47,096 nucleotides of DNA from positions 1 through 47,096 of the IMG/VR virus record IMGVR_UViG_3300044858_002674, one strand, 5' to 3'. Both the position numbers and the translations under genes were made by a program. Position 1 is the stretch's first letter. Each line of letters opens with the position of its first letter. The notes under the pieces are model-generated. The model had not been told where the DNA came from. It saw only the letters and a program-made list of their open reading frames with translations, and searched no databases. Source of the stretch: a virus. This document shows, piece by piece, positions 33,541-42,402 of this stretch.

Positions 33541-33728
33541 TGTCTATACGTAGTAAGCTTTTCAGCTCTTATCTTATTTACTGTAGTAATAAGATAGTTG
33601 GTAAACATTTCACCCCAAGTATTACCAGTAGGTCTCTCTGGTACCTTATCTTGTTCTAATATTTTATTCCACTGATTAAAAGCTTCAATTAACTCTCCGT
33701 AAGTAAAAGTTATCTGTTTATCTAACAT
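33537..33728 (-). CDS. Small hypothetical protein
   Basis: This is a 63-residue protein. The ATG at 33728 is chosen because GGAG lies seven bases before it; an earlier ATG would put the ribosome site inside the gene. Sequence: MLDKQITFTYGELIEAFNQW then a PERPTGNTW stretch and a helical end. No domain was recognised. It lies between the SSB terminator and the HNH gene. It may be the first gene of the recombination sub-operon. Confidence 0.55.
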   Translation of the reverse strand: MLDKQITFTYGELIEAFNQWNKILEQDKVPERPTGNTWGEMFTNYLITTVNKIRAEKLTTYRQ

Positions 33729-33744
33729 AGTTTCTCCAGGCAAT

Positions 33745-33766
33745 AAAAGCTCCCTAAGGAGCCTTT
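33745..33766 (-). terminator. Rho-independent terminator after SSB gene
   Basis: On the - strand, AAAGGCTCC, a short TTA loop and GGGAGCTTTT form a hairpin of about nine pairs, including one wobble. A T-rich tail (TTTTATT) follows. It starts eight bases after the SSB stop codon. It would limit read-through from the highly expressed SSB gene. Confidence 0.7.
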
Positions 33767-33773
33767 ATTTCTT

Positions 33774-34415
33774 TTACATAGGAATATCGTCTACTTCTTC
33801 CTTGACTTCAGCAGGAACTTCATTAGCTGAATCAGAGTCAGACTTCAAGCTATCTAGGAAGTTCTTTTGATCTTCTGGAGTTAAACGTGGCACAGATTCA
33901 TCTACAGTCTTTGCTGTAGCAATCATAGCGCGTTCTTCTTCTGATAGAGGACGAGCTTTGCAACGTAATACACTAAGAGTGTACTCTACATTGAAGGTTT
34001 GAGCACCAGTTTTGGCACGCTTAAAAACAATATCCCATCCAGTATCTGGATCGGTTGGGTCACCAAGGTCTTCAGCAGCACTAAGAATCTGTTCGAATAG
34101 TTTTTTCTTCAGATTAATAACAACTGGTTTCTTATCTGCTAGAGAGTAACCCATTACACAGTAAGCCCAGCCGCACTTAAGTTCTGGATATAGCTCTTTT
34201 ACCCAGTCTTTTTCTTTATTAGTAAACTTTTCTTTCTCGCGGTCAAAAGATAAACATTCTAGTGGAATATCTTTATTGTTTGTGCCCTTAATCCAGTAAA
34301 GGTAACGCGGTAGAACATCTCCAAAGATACGGATAGTATTCTCGCCATCTTTGTAAGTATAAGCTTCTGCGCCTTTAATTGCAGCGCCTTTAGTATTAGC
34401 AAATTTAAGTGCCAT
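33774..34415 (-). CDS. Single-stranded DNA-binding protein candidate
   Basis: This is a 213-residue protein from the ATG at 34415, chosen because GAGGAA precedes it at a proper distance; a longer frame upstream overlaps the previous gene. The body has alternating strands (NTIRIFGDVLPRYLYWIKG, KPVVINLKKKLFEQIL, FNVEYTLSVLRCKARPLSEE). The tail is acidic and ends EEVDDIPM, like the acidic tips of bacterial and phage SSBs that recruit replication partners. Its own terminator and location between D10-like helicase and SbcCD genes suit a core replication protein. No OB-fold family was identified for certain. Confidence 0.65.
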   Translation of the reverse strand: MALKFANTKGAAIKGAEAYTYKDGENTIRIFGDVLPRYLYWIKGTNNKDIPLECLSFDREKEKFTNKEKDWVKELYPELKCGWAYCVMGYSLADKKPVVINLKKKLFEQILSAAEDLGDPTDPDTGWDIVFKRAKTGAQTFNVEYTLSVLRCKARPLSEEERAMIATAKTVDESVPRLTPEDQKNFLDSLKSDSDSANEVPAEVKEEVDDIPM

Positions 34416-34764
34416 TTTGTATTTCCTCGTGTTTAAATCGTATGTAGTTGTCGCAAATTTGCAATAGCCTATTTTTAGAAATTTTAACTGTATCAATAGG
34501 TGAATAAGGAAGCCATAGGCCTGCTTCATGTTGATACTCGTAATCGAAATAGTTTCTGATTGCAGCTAAGATAATGTAGTCAAACTTTTCAGAATCGAAA
34601 CCTCCTTGATTCATCAAATCTTGTACATTTAAGATAAAGCTGTTTCCAGCTAGCTTTGGTGGTACTCCCTCTTTTGAGAACTGCTTAAACATATCCAATA
34701 TTTTATATTGATTATGTTTAGCAGTCTTTATAATTTTATCCCAGTCAAAATATATGGGTTTCAT
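34405..34764 (-). CDS. Hypothetical protein upstream of SSB
   Basis: This is a 119-residue protein from the ATG at 34764; a GTG at 34779 would add five residues. It reads MKPIYFDWDKIIKTAKHNQY, later AGNSFILNVQDLMNQG and FDYIILAAIRNYFDYEYQ. It is a mostly helical, aromatic-rich protein with no recognised domain. It is the first gene after a promoter at 34791-34819, and its end overlaps the SSB start by 11 bases. It is thus co-expressed with SSB and may work with it. Confidence 0.6.
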   Translation of the reverse strand: MKPIYFDWDKIIKTAKHNQYKILDMFKQFSKEGVPPKLAGNSFILNVQDLMNQGGFDSEKFDYIILAAIRNYFDYEYQHEAGLWLPYSPIDTVKISKNRLLQICDNYIRFKHEEIQNGT

Positions 34765-34790
34765 AGGTTGATTTCTCACTGAGAAATAAT

Positions 34791-34819
34791 ATTATACTGT
34801 AATTGAAAAAGAAAATCTT
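34791..34819 (-). promoter_or_regulatory. Promoter candidate before SSB operon
   Basis: A perfect TATAAT (34791-34796, - strand) sits in ACAGTATAATATT, the same string found in the promoter between the ligase genes. The -35 region at 17 bases is AAGATT, a weak match. The site starts one base after the stop codon of the D10-like helicase gene. The conserved context around the -10 box may mark a phage-specific promoter class. Confidence 0.5.
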
Positions 34820-36118
34820 TTACTTTTTTAATATTCTCACCTGGTAACCTTGTCTAATATAGTGTCCCATCCTAGTCTGGGCTTGTGCTCTAGTAGAATT
34901 ACCTTTTAAATGTATATCTAGTACTAATGGTTGCTTTTTACCAGGGGCTTCTCTAATAATACGACCTATTAACTGAGTAAGTAATGGCTCATTATTAATA
35001 GGGGTAGCTAGAATTAAACAACTCAAGTCATTCTGTGAAATTCCTTCTGAAAATATGGACATAGTACCATATAATATGTCTACATCTGGAGTTGATAAGC
35101 TTTTTAGAGCTTGTGCCCTCATTTCTGTAGATTTCATTTCTCCAGTAATACTGATCGCTTTATTACTTTGTTCGGCCGCCCACTTCAAGAACTCAACCCT
35201 AGAACCAACTACTAGTACTTTATAGCCCTTACTAGCAGCATTATTGGCTAAATCTACAATCATATGCCTATACTCTTCGTTGTAAACTTCTAGGTCGGTT
35301 ACTCTGTTACTCCAATGTTGAGAAGGCTTTAATACTATGTTAGTATCAACTATTACAATCTGAGGAGTTAAAGAGTTTTCTTTCTCTGGCTTAAATATAT
35401 TAAATCCAAAGTAATCTTGGAATATAATATGCTTCTTATCTTTACGAATTAGAGTTCCAGAAAGTCCTATTTTATATCTAGCTTTAGACTTATCAACAAT
35501 TTTGGAAAATGTAGCAGCACTAACGTGGTGCATTTCATCAAGTATTAATGTGCCAAAGTCATCTCGAACTTGATCAATTACTTTTACTATAGATTGAACA
35601 TTACCAACAACAATCATTGGTTTGATATTATACTTACCACTACCAATAATACCTGCCTCAATTCCAAATACCTTTTCAATCTCAGAAATCCACTGATCAC
35701 GAAGTCCTGTAGTATGTGTAATAACTAACGTCTTCTGGCCTAGTTTTGCTGCTATAGCTAGAGCAGAGTATGTTTTTCCCCAACTTGGAAAGGCATTAAT
35801 CATGCAGGATTCTTCTACTGCATCATATACCTCCTGCTGAGACTCCCTAAGTTTACCTCTAAATTCTGGGAACTCTACTGGTTTTAAAACTCTTTTATCA
35901 ATAACTTCATAATCTACATTAATTAAATCAATTCTACCAGAAGGTACAGAGCACATAGTTGGGGTTATTCTTCGGAAATTATTAATAATCTCTCTGAAGG
36001 TATTATTACCAGCTCTAGCTATAATCTCATATGTTGTCTGAGCCTCTAGTATATCCATTTCTTCTGGTGTTACGTTATCCAAATATATTCTATCGCTTAA
36101 AACTGCCTTACGTGCCAT
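34820..36118 (-). CDS. SF2 DNA helicase, T5 D10-like
   Basis: This 432-residue protein has superfamily 2 helicase motifs: FPSWGKTYSALAIAA (Walker A, Thr/Ser variant), LILDEMHHVSA (DExH box) and KIGLSGTLIRKD (motif III). The second RecA domain has SITGEMKSTEMR, ILYGTMSIFSEGI and QLIGRIIRE (motif VI with arginine finger). The layout resembles T5 D10 and T4 UvsW, helicases that unwind branched DNA and promote fork reversal and branch migration. The Walker A has SWGKT in place of the usual GxGKT. It follows the polymerase gene with two small genes between. Confidence 0.9.
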   Translation of the reverse strand: MARKAVLSDRIYLDNVTPEEMDILEAQTTYEIIARAGNNTFREIINNFRRITPTMCSVPSGRIDLINVDYEVIDKRVLKPVEFPEFRGKLRESQQEVYDAVEESCMINAFPSWGKTYSALAIAAKLGQKTLVITHTTGLRDQWISEIEKVFGIEAGIIGSGKYNIKPMIVVGNVQSIVKVIDQVRDDFGTLILDEMHHVSAATFSKIVDKSKARYKIGLSGTLIRKDKKHIIFQDYFGFNIFKPEKENSLTPQIVIVDTNIVLKPSQHWSNRVTDLEVYNEEYRHMIVDLANNAASKGYKVLVVGSRVEFLKWAAEQSNKAISITGEMKSTEMRAQALKSLSTPDVDILYGTMSIFSEGISQNDLSCLILATPINNEPLLTQLIGRIIREAPGKKQPLVLDIHLKGNSTRAQAQTRMGHYIRQGYQVRILKK

Positions 36119-36203
36119 TCAGAAACCTTAAAATATTTGCTATATACAGTGCCAACAATATGCTTCCCAAAATGGATAATACTACAATTAGTAATTCATA
36201 CAT
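36108..36203 (-). CDS. Tiny single-span membrane protein
   Basis: This is a 31-residue gene from the ATG at 36203 (TAATG overlap with the gene before) to the TAA at 36108-36110, overlapping the D10-like helicase start by 11 bases. Almost the whole protein is one hydrophobic helix: YELLIVVLSILGSILLALYI followed by a short RFLNGT tail. A TAGGAG ribosome site lies about ten bases before the start. It has no recognised family. It could alter host membrane function or anchor replication proteins, but this is unknown. Confidence 0.6.
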   Translation of the reverse strand: MYELLIVVLSILGSILLALYIANILRFLNGT

Positions 36204-36724
36204 TATATTAATCTCCTAGTATCTGCTAATTTAGACTCCTCTAATGAATAAAGAACATACCCCCGGCCTACGTGTAATAAACCTGCGTATTTAACCTCTA
36301 AGGCTGGTTCATAATTTATGTAGAAAGGACAATGTATTCCATATAGATGTACTAAGTAGCCGTGGTCTACCTGAGTATATTTAGTAATTCTATGATATTT
36401 TAGTGGTACGCGCATACTCTTTACATAGTTGAATATTCTTCCAGAAAAGTCTATAAACTTAGTAGACTTATATGTTAGCAGTATTAAACTAGAGTATTTA
36501 TATATGGGTGTGGATAGCTTATATAATTTGTACCCTTCGATACTTGGGCTTGATTCATACTTGATTCGGCGCAATCCGAGGGAACTAGCTTCCCTCGATT
36601 TATCGTCTATTAATTTGAAGTCCTCTTCTGCGGAGTTACGCCCAAGGAGCATACTATTATACTCCTTGGTCTCTATATACTTACTCAGTTGATAAACCGG
36701 CCACACTACACTGGATAAAATCAT
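36203..36724 (-). CDS. Hypothetical protein between polymerase and D10-like helicase
   Basis: This is a 173-residue protein from the ATG at 36724, chosen for the GGAGGGAG ribosome site eight bases upstream; this start overlaps the end of the polymerase gene by 44 bases. It begins MILSSVVWPVYQLSKYIETK. Its later part is tyrosine- and histidine-rich (YHRITKYTQVDHGYLVHLYG, then HCPFYINYE). No motif was recognised. The end overlaps the tiny membrane protein gene by one base. Confidence 0.55.
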   Translation of the reverse strand: MILSSVVWPVYQLSKYIETKEYNSMLLGRNSAEEDFKLIDDKSREASSLGLRRIKYESSPSIEGYKLYKLSTPIYKYSSLILLTYKSTKFIDFSGRIFNYVKSMRVPLKYHRITKYTQVDHGYLVHLYGIHCPFYINYEPALEVKYAGLLHVGRGYVLYSLEESKLADTRRLI

Positions 36725-38996
36725 CGTAGCACTCCCTCCACTCGTCTCCCCAACCTTCAAATGAGTAGTCATCACCAACTTCTTGATCAATACCAATTGG
36801 ACAGCCTGGGATAGAGAAACCTCTGTCTTTCTGAGTACATTCAGCTAGTAATTCGCAGTACTTTTCTACATCATCAGGGTGTACAATAGCTACAATTGAG
36901 TCATGTACCATCATAAATATTTCTGCGCGTAGCTTATGCTTCTTGATAGCTGCCATCATATCAATAACAGCAAACAGATTAATATCGGATGCTAGTGATT
37001 GTACTGCGGCATTAATACCGCTTCTAATCTCATGTGATGCAATACCTTTATCTGGGCTAAATACATTTTTAAGCCTACGTTTACGCCCAACTGATGTATA
37101 AAGGAAACCTTGCTGCTTAATTAGTTCCTCAGTTCCCTTTAGCCATTTCTTTAATTGACTGAACGTATTGAAGTATAAATCAATAGCTTCCTGAGCATCA
37201 TCCAGAGAGAAATATGTATCTGAATCTTTAGAAACTGTATCAGATACTTTACGAGCACCCGATCCATACAGGATTCCGAATGAGATAGCCTTAGCAGCTT
37301 GACGCTTATCTTTGAAGAACTTTTTCACATCAGAAACAGCACCTGGCAGCGAAAATACTTGCTTTGCAATAGAACTATGGAAGTCTTCCTTATCTTGGAA
37401 AACCTTTTGTAGTTTCTTATCTCCAGATAGAACAGCAGCATAATACATTTCTGCTGTGGCCAAATCCTGAGAAACTATCTTCCAACCTTCATGTTTTCCA
37501 GAACCCTTAATTGCACCTTTAACACGCTTCTCATCTCGTGGAAGTTGTTGAGCATTAAATTTTCCTGAACTTGATAGTCTACCGGAGGTTGTACTAGTTA
37601 AATTGAAGCCTGTTCTAACTCTACCATCCGAGTCTAGATTACGAAGTAGATTATCTACATAAGTATTCTTAATCTTACCTAGTTTTCTAATAGAAACAAT
37701 ACTATTCACTACCTCATGCTGACCATCTAAACTTTCTAGAACTTCAGCATCTGTACTTTGTAGTCCAGTCCCAGTTTTCTTAGCTAATGGTTCTAATTGC
37801 AGTACATCAAACAGCAGCTTTCTTAGTTGAAGCACACTATTTGGATTAAATTCCTTACCTTGATCTTTCTCGAACTGCTTAACTTCTGGTAAATTATACA
37901 GATGTATCTCTGCATCCCTAATTGCTTTATCAATGGTAGCTTTAGCAAACTCTAAACGCCCTCTATGGAAAGGAACACCTACAAGCTCAATTTTAATCAA
38001 GGCTGTTAAAGCTGGAATAAGAAGATTATTATACAGATTTAACAATTTGGGGTTAGCATTAATAATTGGCTTAAACTTATTATACAGAACTAGAGTAACA
38101 CCAGTATCTTTAGCGGCGTATGGAACCATAATTTCAAATGGAATCAAATCATAAGTAAAGTCTGATTCTAAAACTCCATGTGACCTACAATACTCTTTCT
38201 TGTAAGAGTCTAGGTCATCGTCATACGCGCCGAAGTCTGTATATTTAAGTGCCAAACTTTTTAGTCCATGACTACCCTGTGTCTCATCTAACACATAGTG
38301 TAGTACCATTGTGTCTTCATAAGAAGGGAATTTGAAATTAAAATGATAACGTAACATTTTAATATCGAATTTTGCATTATGAAATACTATAGTGTACTTA
38401 TTAAATAAATACTGAAAGAATGCTTCAACTTCTTCGTTTACGCACTCAGTAGAAATATAAGCAGCATTACCCAATTTAGCACAGATACTTATCCCTAGGA
38501 CGTAGCCGTCAGTCGGATAAAGTCCTGTAGTTTCAGTATCTAGTGTTATTACTTTAGTCTCACTAGCCCATTCATCAATCTTTCTCAAGTATTCTAGTGC
38601 CTCATTAGAGTCTGTAATACCTATCCAACTGCCAGTATTATTAACTAAATTCTCACCGGAAACTACTTTATGTAACCTCTCAATAGATTTTTCAAATGCT
38701 GGTTTACCTTCTGGTTTGAAGGTAATCATCATTGGATTAATAATTGGAATATATTTACCATCTATTAAGTGTCCTGCTAAATCAGTAACACTAGTAATCT
38801 TGGCGAAATACTTTGCTGCTTCGCTCCCTACTGTAATTATGTAGTCGTATTTAGACTCATCGATTACAATATCAACATCTTTCTTTAAAACTTTTGGTAG
38901 TTTTACACTACATAATTGATACTGGTCAAATTCAAACTGAAAATACTGATTAAACCTTATATTACTAGGGCCTTTTTCAATTACTGCTATTTTCAT
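36681..38996 (-). CDS. DNA polymerase, family A (Pol I-like) with 3'-5' exonuclease
   Basis: This is a 771-residue protein from the ATG at 38996, chosen for AAGGAG six bases upstream; an earlier start in frame lacks one. Residues ~150-330 are a DnaQ-like proofreading domain (VITLDTETTGLYP, VFHNAKFDIKML, YAAKDTGVTL). The polymerase domain has SGRLSSSGKFNAQQLPR, motif A (SQDLATAEMYYAAVL), motif B (RQAAKAISFGILYGSG) and motif C (MMVHDSIVAIV). The N-terminal ~130 residues resemble the extra domain ahead of the exonuclease in T5-type polymerases. Motif A has DLATAEM, close to the usual D-YSQ/A-IE. It is the replicative polymerase of the phage. Confidence 0.95.
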   Translation of the reverse strand: MKIAVIEKGPSNIRFNQYFQFEFDQYQLCSVKLPKVLKKDVDIVIDESKYDYIITVGSEAAKYFAKITSVTDLAGHLIDGKYIPIINPMMITFKPEGKPAFEKSIERLHKVVSGENLVNNTGSWIGITDSNEALEYLRKIDEWASETKVITLDTETTGLYPTDGYVLGISICAKLGNAAYISTECVNEEVEAFFQYLFNKYTIVFHNAKFDIKMLRYHFNFKFPSYEDTMVLHYVLDETQGSHGLKSLALKYTDFGAYDDDLDSYKKEYCRSHGVLESDFTYDLIPFEIMVPYAAKDTGVTLVLYNKFKPIINANPKLLNLYNNLLIPALTALIKIELVGVPFHRGRLEFAKATIDKAIRDAEIHLYNLPEVKQFEKDQGKEFNPNSVLQLRKLLFDVLQLEPLAKKTGTGLQSTDAEVLESLDGQHEVVNSIVSIRKLGKIKNTYVDNLLRNLDSDGRVRTGFNLTSTTSGRLSSSGKFNAQQLPRDEKRVKGAIKGSGKHEGWKIVSQDLATAEMYYAAVLSGDKKLQKVFQDKEDFHSSIAKQVFSLPGAVSDVKKFFKDKRQAAKAISFGILYGSGARKVSDTVSKDSDTYFSLDDAQEAIDLYFNTFSQLKKWLKGTEELIKQQGFLYTSVGRKRRLKNVFSPDKGIASHEIRSGINAAVQSLASDINLFAVIDMMAAIKKHKLRAEIFMMVHDSIVAIVHPDDVEKYCELLAECTQKDRGFSIPGCPIGIDQEVGDDYSFEGWGDEWRECYDDFIQCSVAGLSTE

Positions 38997-39015
38997 ACTA
39001 CTCCTTTTATTAAGG

Positions 39016-39879
39016 CTAGGTTTGCCTTCCATTTATATAGTCAATGACCCAGGCAACGTCAGACTTACTTAATTCACCTGGGTCACTATCATCTTCTAAT
39101 TCTATTACACCAACATAAAAACCCTCGGCTTCTAGTAAAGGTTTTAATTCTTCGGTAGCTTTTCTACCGGCATCATCGCCGTCTAAACATAAAAATATTC
39201 TGGTAGTACCACTCATCTTGAATAGATTTACCTTGTCTTTATTTAAACCCTTTTTATTATATAAAGTAATTACCCCTAGAAGGGCTACAGCATTAGTTAG
39301 TCCCTTATCGTATAAATTTAAAAAGTCAAATATACCTTCCACTAGAACTAGTGTAGAGTTGATCGGCTTAGGTCTGCCTGGGAACATAGGTAATTCTATC
39401 TTAGAAGGATATATATCGTACTTAGGACTTTCATTACCCATAGCTCTACCATTAAAGCCTATAATCTTACCACTAGCAGCATACATAGGAAATACTAGGC
39501 GATTTCCAAAATCAGTAGGATATGTGAAAGCACCAAATTCTCTGAAGGTACTAGCCTTTATATTCCTATAATCTTCGCGCCAAGGAACTGCTTTACTTGG
39601 TATTTTTAATCCTACACTATCTGACATACATTTCGCAATTTTCTCCTTTAAGGAGGCAATTTGCGCAGACTTACCGTCTGTGAATACATCAAAGTGTTTA
39701 AATAGGTTGACTTTATAACCACAGGATAAACATTGGCCGATACCTTTTAGTTTATCAATCCTTAGCGAGGGATTTCTATCTGGATGCTCTGGGTTTAAAC
39801 AATGTATCAAATAATCCCTACCACTAGGGATATACTTAATATCAAAATTATCAAGTAGGTTTCTTACTTCATCTACCAT
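39016..39879 (-). CDS. DNA primase (zinc-ribbon + TOPRIM)
   Basis: This is a 287-residue protein. The N-terminal zinc-binding region shows HCLNPEHPDRNPSLRI and QCLSCGYK, a His/Cys cluster as in DnaG. The centre has WREDYRNIK and NRLVFPMYAASGKIIGFNGR. The TOPRIM domain has STLVLVEGIFDFLNLY with the catalytic Glu and LDGDDAGRKA with the DxD. It lays RNA primers for lagging-strand synthesis together with the DnaB-type helicase encoded just before it (seven-base overlap). A C-terminal helicase-binding domain is short or absent. T5 encodes a primase at the same place. Confidence 0.92.
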   Translation of the reverse strand: MVDEVRNLLDNFDIKYIPSGRDYLIHCLNPEHPDRNPSLRIDKLKGIGQCLSCGYKVNLFKHFDVFTDGKSAQIASLKEKIAKCMSDSVGLKIPSKAVPWREDYRNIKASTFREFGAFTYPTDFGNRLVFPMYAASGKIIGFNGRAMGNESPKYDIYPSKIELPMFPGRPKPINSTLVLVEGIFDFLNLYDKGLTNAVALLGVITLYNKKGLNKDKVNLFKMSGTTRIFLCLDGDDAGRKATEELKPLLEAEGFYVGVIELEDDSDPGELSKSDVAWVIDYINGRQT

Positions 39880-41297
39880 TTGTCACCTTTTATTTTAGTA
39901 GCTCCAGCAAATGGAATATCAATATCATTTGCATCTTCTTTTCCAGTATAGGAAGATTCCTCTTCCTTTTCTTTCTTTGCTTTCTTTTGAGGTTTATCTG
40001 TTTCTGCTGGATTAATTTTCAAAGTTTCCCAATTAATACCATTACTAAATGCAAGAGGTGGACCACCACGAATCTTAGTAGTATCGAATGATATAGTATT
40101 ATCTGACTTATCATGTGCATCTAATAGCATTGCAATATCACAGGAGTCAAGAATACCCTTGGCGAAGCGTGTGCCACCATTATCATCAATTTGATAAGGA
40201 GATACAATGCATATATCGTGCTTTCTAGCTAACTCTTTCAGTTTTTTACTGACAAAAATCTGTGTGGTCCATTCATACATGCCACCTGGAATTCCGGGTA
40301 CAGTAATCTGGTTCAAGTAATCAATAACAGCTAATTTAAGACTATCACCAAACTTAGCTTTCAGCTTTTGAATATGTAAATCAATTGCAGTAATACTTAG
40401 TTCTCTATCATCAATAATGATGATCTGATTATCGGGTTTTAGAAATTTAGTCCTAACTAAATCACTTTCGAACTTTAAGTTATCTCCACTTAATACGAAT
40501 TCCTCTACCAGATCATCTGCATCCAGATACATAGCTGCCCTGGCTTTTACTAACTTTAAGATTTCTGATTCTGATAAAGAATTTTGCTTTAGTAATGAAT
40601 GAGATATTCCAGCATTAATACCCATAATACGCTGGAATGTTTCTCTACCAGTCATTTCAATGGTAAAATATACTGAAGTATTACCCATAGCATACTGTGC
40701 TTCTACTAAGTTAGCACATACAATAGATTTACCGGCACCACGTTTCCCACCAAGTAGGATAGTTTCTTGTCTAAACAATCCACCCAGTTTGGCGTCTATT
40801 GTATTCGAAATACCACTAGGAAACTTATAATGTTCATTATCTTCTACGGAAGCAAACAACATAATATCGCTAGCACTCAAAATAGCCTCGCTAGTATGTG
40901 TTTTTTCATCTAAATGCATTACTGCTGCTGACAGAGAGTCTTTAATCTCCTGACTATCCATCAACGTAATATTATCTACGAATTTATCTAATAACTTTAG
41001 TGCTTCACTTTGTGTGTAGCTATCAATTAAAGCATCCACAGCTACATCTATATCTATGTCATCTTCAATTTCAAGACTTTGAAGCGTTGTTAAAGCGTTC
41101 GTTAATGCACTACTTCTAGCAGTTGTTAGAAGCTCAACAAAATTAGGTATAGCACCATACTTGTCATAATGGGTCGTAATAGCACTATATACGCTGGTGT
41201 AAGAAGAGTCGAAAAAAGCTAACTTCAATCTTGAAAATGCAGATAGATCTTTACCCTCCAATACTTTATGTAGTACTATTGCGCCAATATCTGCCAT
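39873..41297 (-). CDS. Replicative DNA helicase, DnaB-type
   Basis: This is a 474-residue protein. The N-terminal ~130 residues are a helical DnaB-like domain. The RecA-like motor has Walker A LLGGKRGAGKSIVCANLVEA, then YFTIEMTGRETFQRIMG and IIIDDRELS. LKLAVIDYLNQITVPG (Walker B) and VSPYQIDDNGGTRFAKGILD complete it. The C-terminus is Lys/Glu rich (KPQKKAKKEKEEE). It should form a hexamer and unwind the fork 5'-3'. It overlaps the primase gene and follows a 99-residue unknown gene by one base. Confidence 0.93.
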   Translation of the reverse strand: MADIGAIVLHKVLEGKDLSAFSRLKLAFFDSSYTSVYSAITTHYDKYGAIPNFVELLTTARSSALTNALTTLQSLEIEDDIDIDVAVDALIDSYTQSEALKLLDKFVDNITLMDSQEIKDSLSAAVMHLDEKTHTSEAILSASDIMLFASVEDNEHYKFPSGISNTIDAKLGGLFRQETILLGGKRGAGKSIVCANLVEAQYAMGNTSVYFTIEMTGRETFQRIMGINAGISHSLLKQNSLSESEILKLVKARAAMYLDADDLVEEFVLSGDNLKFESDLVRTKFLKPDNQIIIIDDRELSITAIDLHIQKLKAKFGDSLKLAVIDYLNQITVPGIPGGMYEWTTQIFVSKKLKELARKHDICIVSPYQIDDNGGTRFAKGILDSCDIAMLLDAHDKSDNTISFDTTKIRGGPPLAFSNGINWETLKINPAETDKPQKKAKKEKEEESSYTGKEDANDIDIPFAGATKIKGDKW

Positions 41298-41298
41298 T

Positions 41299-41598
41299 CT
41301 AAGTTACCTTTATTTCATTATCCTTAATTACGGATGATAATTCCTTTTGTACTGCTGCCAATGTTTCAGAACGTAGTTTAGCTAGTCTAGTAGGGTACTG
41401 GTTCTTGTCATCAAAAAATATTGATAGCTGTTCGTGAGTTAACATTTGTTGCAAAGCAAAGTAAAGCATATCTGAAGGCTTATTGCTTGTTGGTTGCACG
41501 GAAACTTCAACAAAATCCCCGTAAGCGTGTTTGGCGCGAGCAACGACTTCTTCGATAGTGAGAGAGTCGTTGTCATAATAAGTTATTGTTACCTTCAT
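41299..41598 (-). CDS. Hypothetical protein upstream of DnaB-type helicase
   Basis: This is a 99-residue protein starting MKVTITYYDNDSLTIEEVVA, followed by ASNKPSD-like and MLYFALQQMLTHEQLSIFFD segments and a helical end. No family was recognised. It has a GGAG ribosome site and lies just downstream of a terminator, so it may be transcribed mainly by read-through. The stop lies one base before the helicase start, so the two are likely coupled. A role as helicase loader or fork factor is possible from position only. Confidence 0.6.
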   Translation of the reverse strand: MKVTITYYDNDSLTIEEVVARAKHAYGDFVEVSVQPTSNKPSDMLYFALQQMLTHEQLSIFFDDKNQYPTRLAKLRSETLAAVQKELSSVIKDNEIKVT

Positions 41599-41611
41599 TT
41601 ATTACTCCATG

Positions 41612-41645
41612 AAAAAAGGCGATTTAGAGGAATCCCTAAACCGCC
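41612..41645 (-). terminator. Rho-independent terminator after D5-like gene
   Basis: On the - strand, GGCGGTTTAG, a GGATTCCT loop and CTAAATCGCC form a stem with one mismatch, followed by T6. It lies about 20 bases after the stop of the D5-like gene. It would insulate high D5-like expression from the downstream helicase operon. Confidence 0.85.
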
Positions 41646-41664
41646 TTAATTACCTATTTAGGTA

Positions 41665-42402
41665 TTACTCAGCTGTTTTAGCTGCGTTCTTTGCTTTCTT
41701 TGCAGCACCATCATAGTCACTAGCAACAAGTCCACGACGCGTTAGCAATGTCTTAATACCACGTTCAGTCTTACCAGACTTTTCAGCAATCTGAGCAACT
41801 GTTAGTTTGCTTAAGTCGCCTAGAGTATCAACTACGTCGGCTTCTGCCTTAGCATGAGATTCCTTCTGAGCAGGCATCTTTACAATGTCGCCGCTACGTA
41901 GTAGGCTAAGTGCCTTTCCGCGAACTGAATTAATAGTCTTATTCAGAGCAGTAGCAATATCTTCCACGAAGGAACCATCTGCACACATGCTAATGAAAGT
42001 AGTTTCTTCCGCTTCTGTATATGTACGAACCGCTTCTACTTTCTCCGTAGGCTTAACACTAGCGGTAAGTTCCATTGATAGAATCTTACCTTGTACTTGT
42101 TTAGCAGAAAACTCGCCATCTTGGAAAGCTTCAGCAATCTGAGCATAAGTCATATTGCCGCTATTGGCAATAACAAACTCTTTGAGAGCAGTAGCTTCAT
42201 CCTCCGTGAAAGTTGGTAGAGCTGATTTCGCCATTGAAGCAACTTCGTAACCCATCTTACGCAGCTTAGCTGCTACTGAGCGCTCACTACAAACTAACTC
42301 TGTAGCAGCAGTTTTTACAGTATCTGCGCTAACCGGAGTAGCAACACCTGCAAGTGCGGTTAGTTGAGCGGTACGTTCGTCGGTCCATTTTTGAACTGTC
42401 AT
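41665..42402 (-). CDS. DNA-binding protein with four helix-turn-helix repeats (T5 D5-like)
   Basis: This is a 245-residue, Ala-rich protein. Four similar modules can be picked out: residues ~5-55 (WTDERTAQLTAL to SVAAKLRKMGY), ~63-112 (TFTEDEATALKEF to KQVQGKILSM), ~125-172 (TYTEAEETTFISM to SVRGKALSLL) and ~185-230 (VAQIAEKSGKTERGIKTLL). Each looks like a Myb/SANT- or HTH-type unit, and the end is basic (AAKKAKNAAKTAE). T5 gpD5, a DNA-binding regulator encoded in a matching position, is the likely relative, though the match is from memory. A strong terminator follows, which fits high expression. It overlaps the ligase C-terminal gene by four bases. Confidence 0.65.
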   Translation of the reverse strand: MTVQKWTDERTAQLTALAGVATPVSADTVKTAATELVCSERSVAAKLRKMGYEVASMAKSALPTFTEDEATALKEFVIANSGNMTYAQIAEAFQDGEFSAKQVQGKILSMELTASVKPTEKVEAVRTYTEAEETTFISMCADGSFVEDIATALNKTINSVRGKALSLLRSGDIVKMPAQKESHAKAEADVVDTLGDLSKLTVAQIAEKSGKTERGIKTLLTRRGLVASDYDGAAKKAKNAAKTAE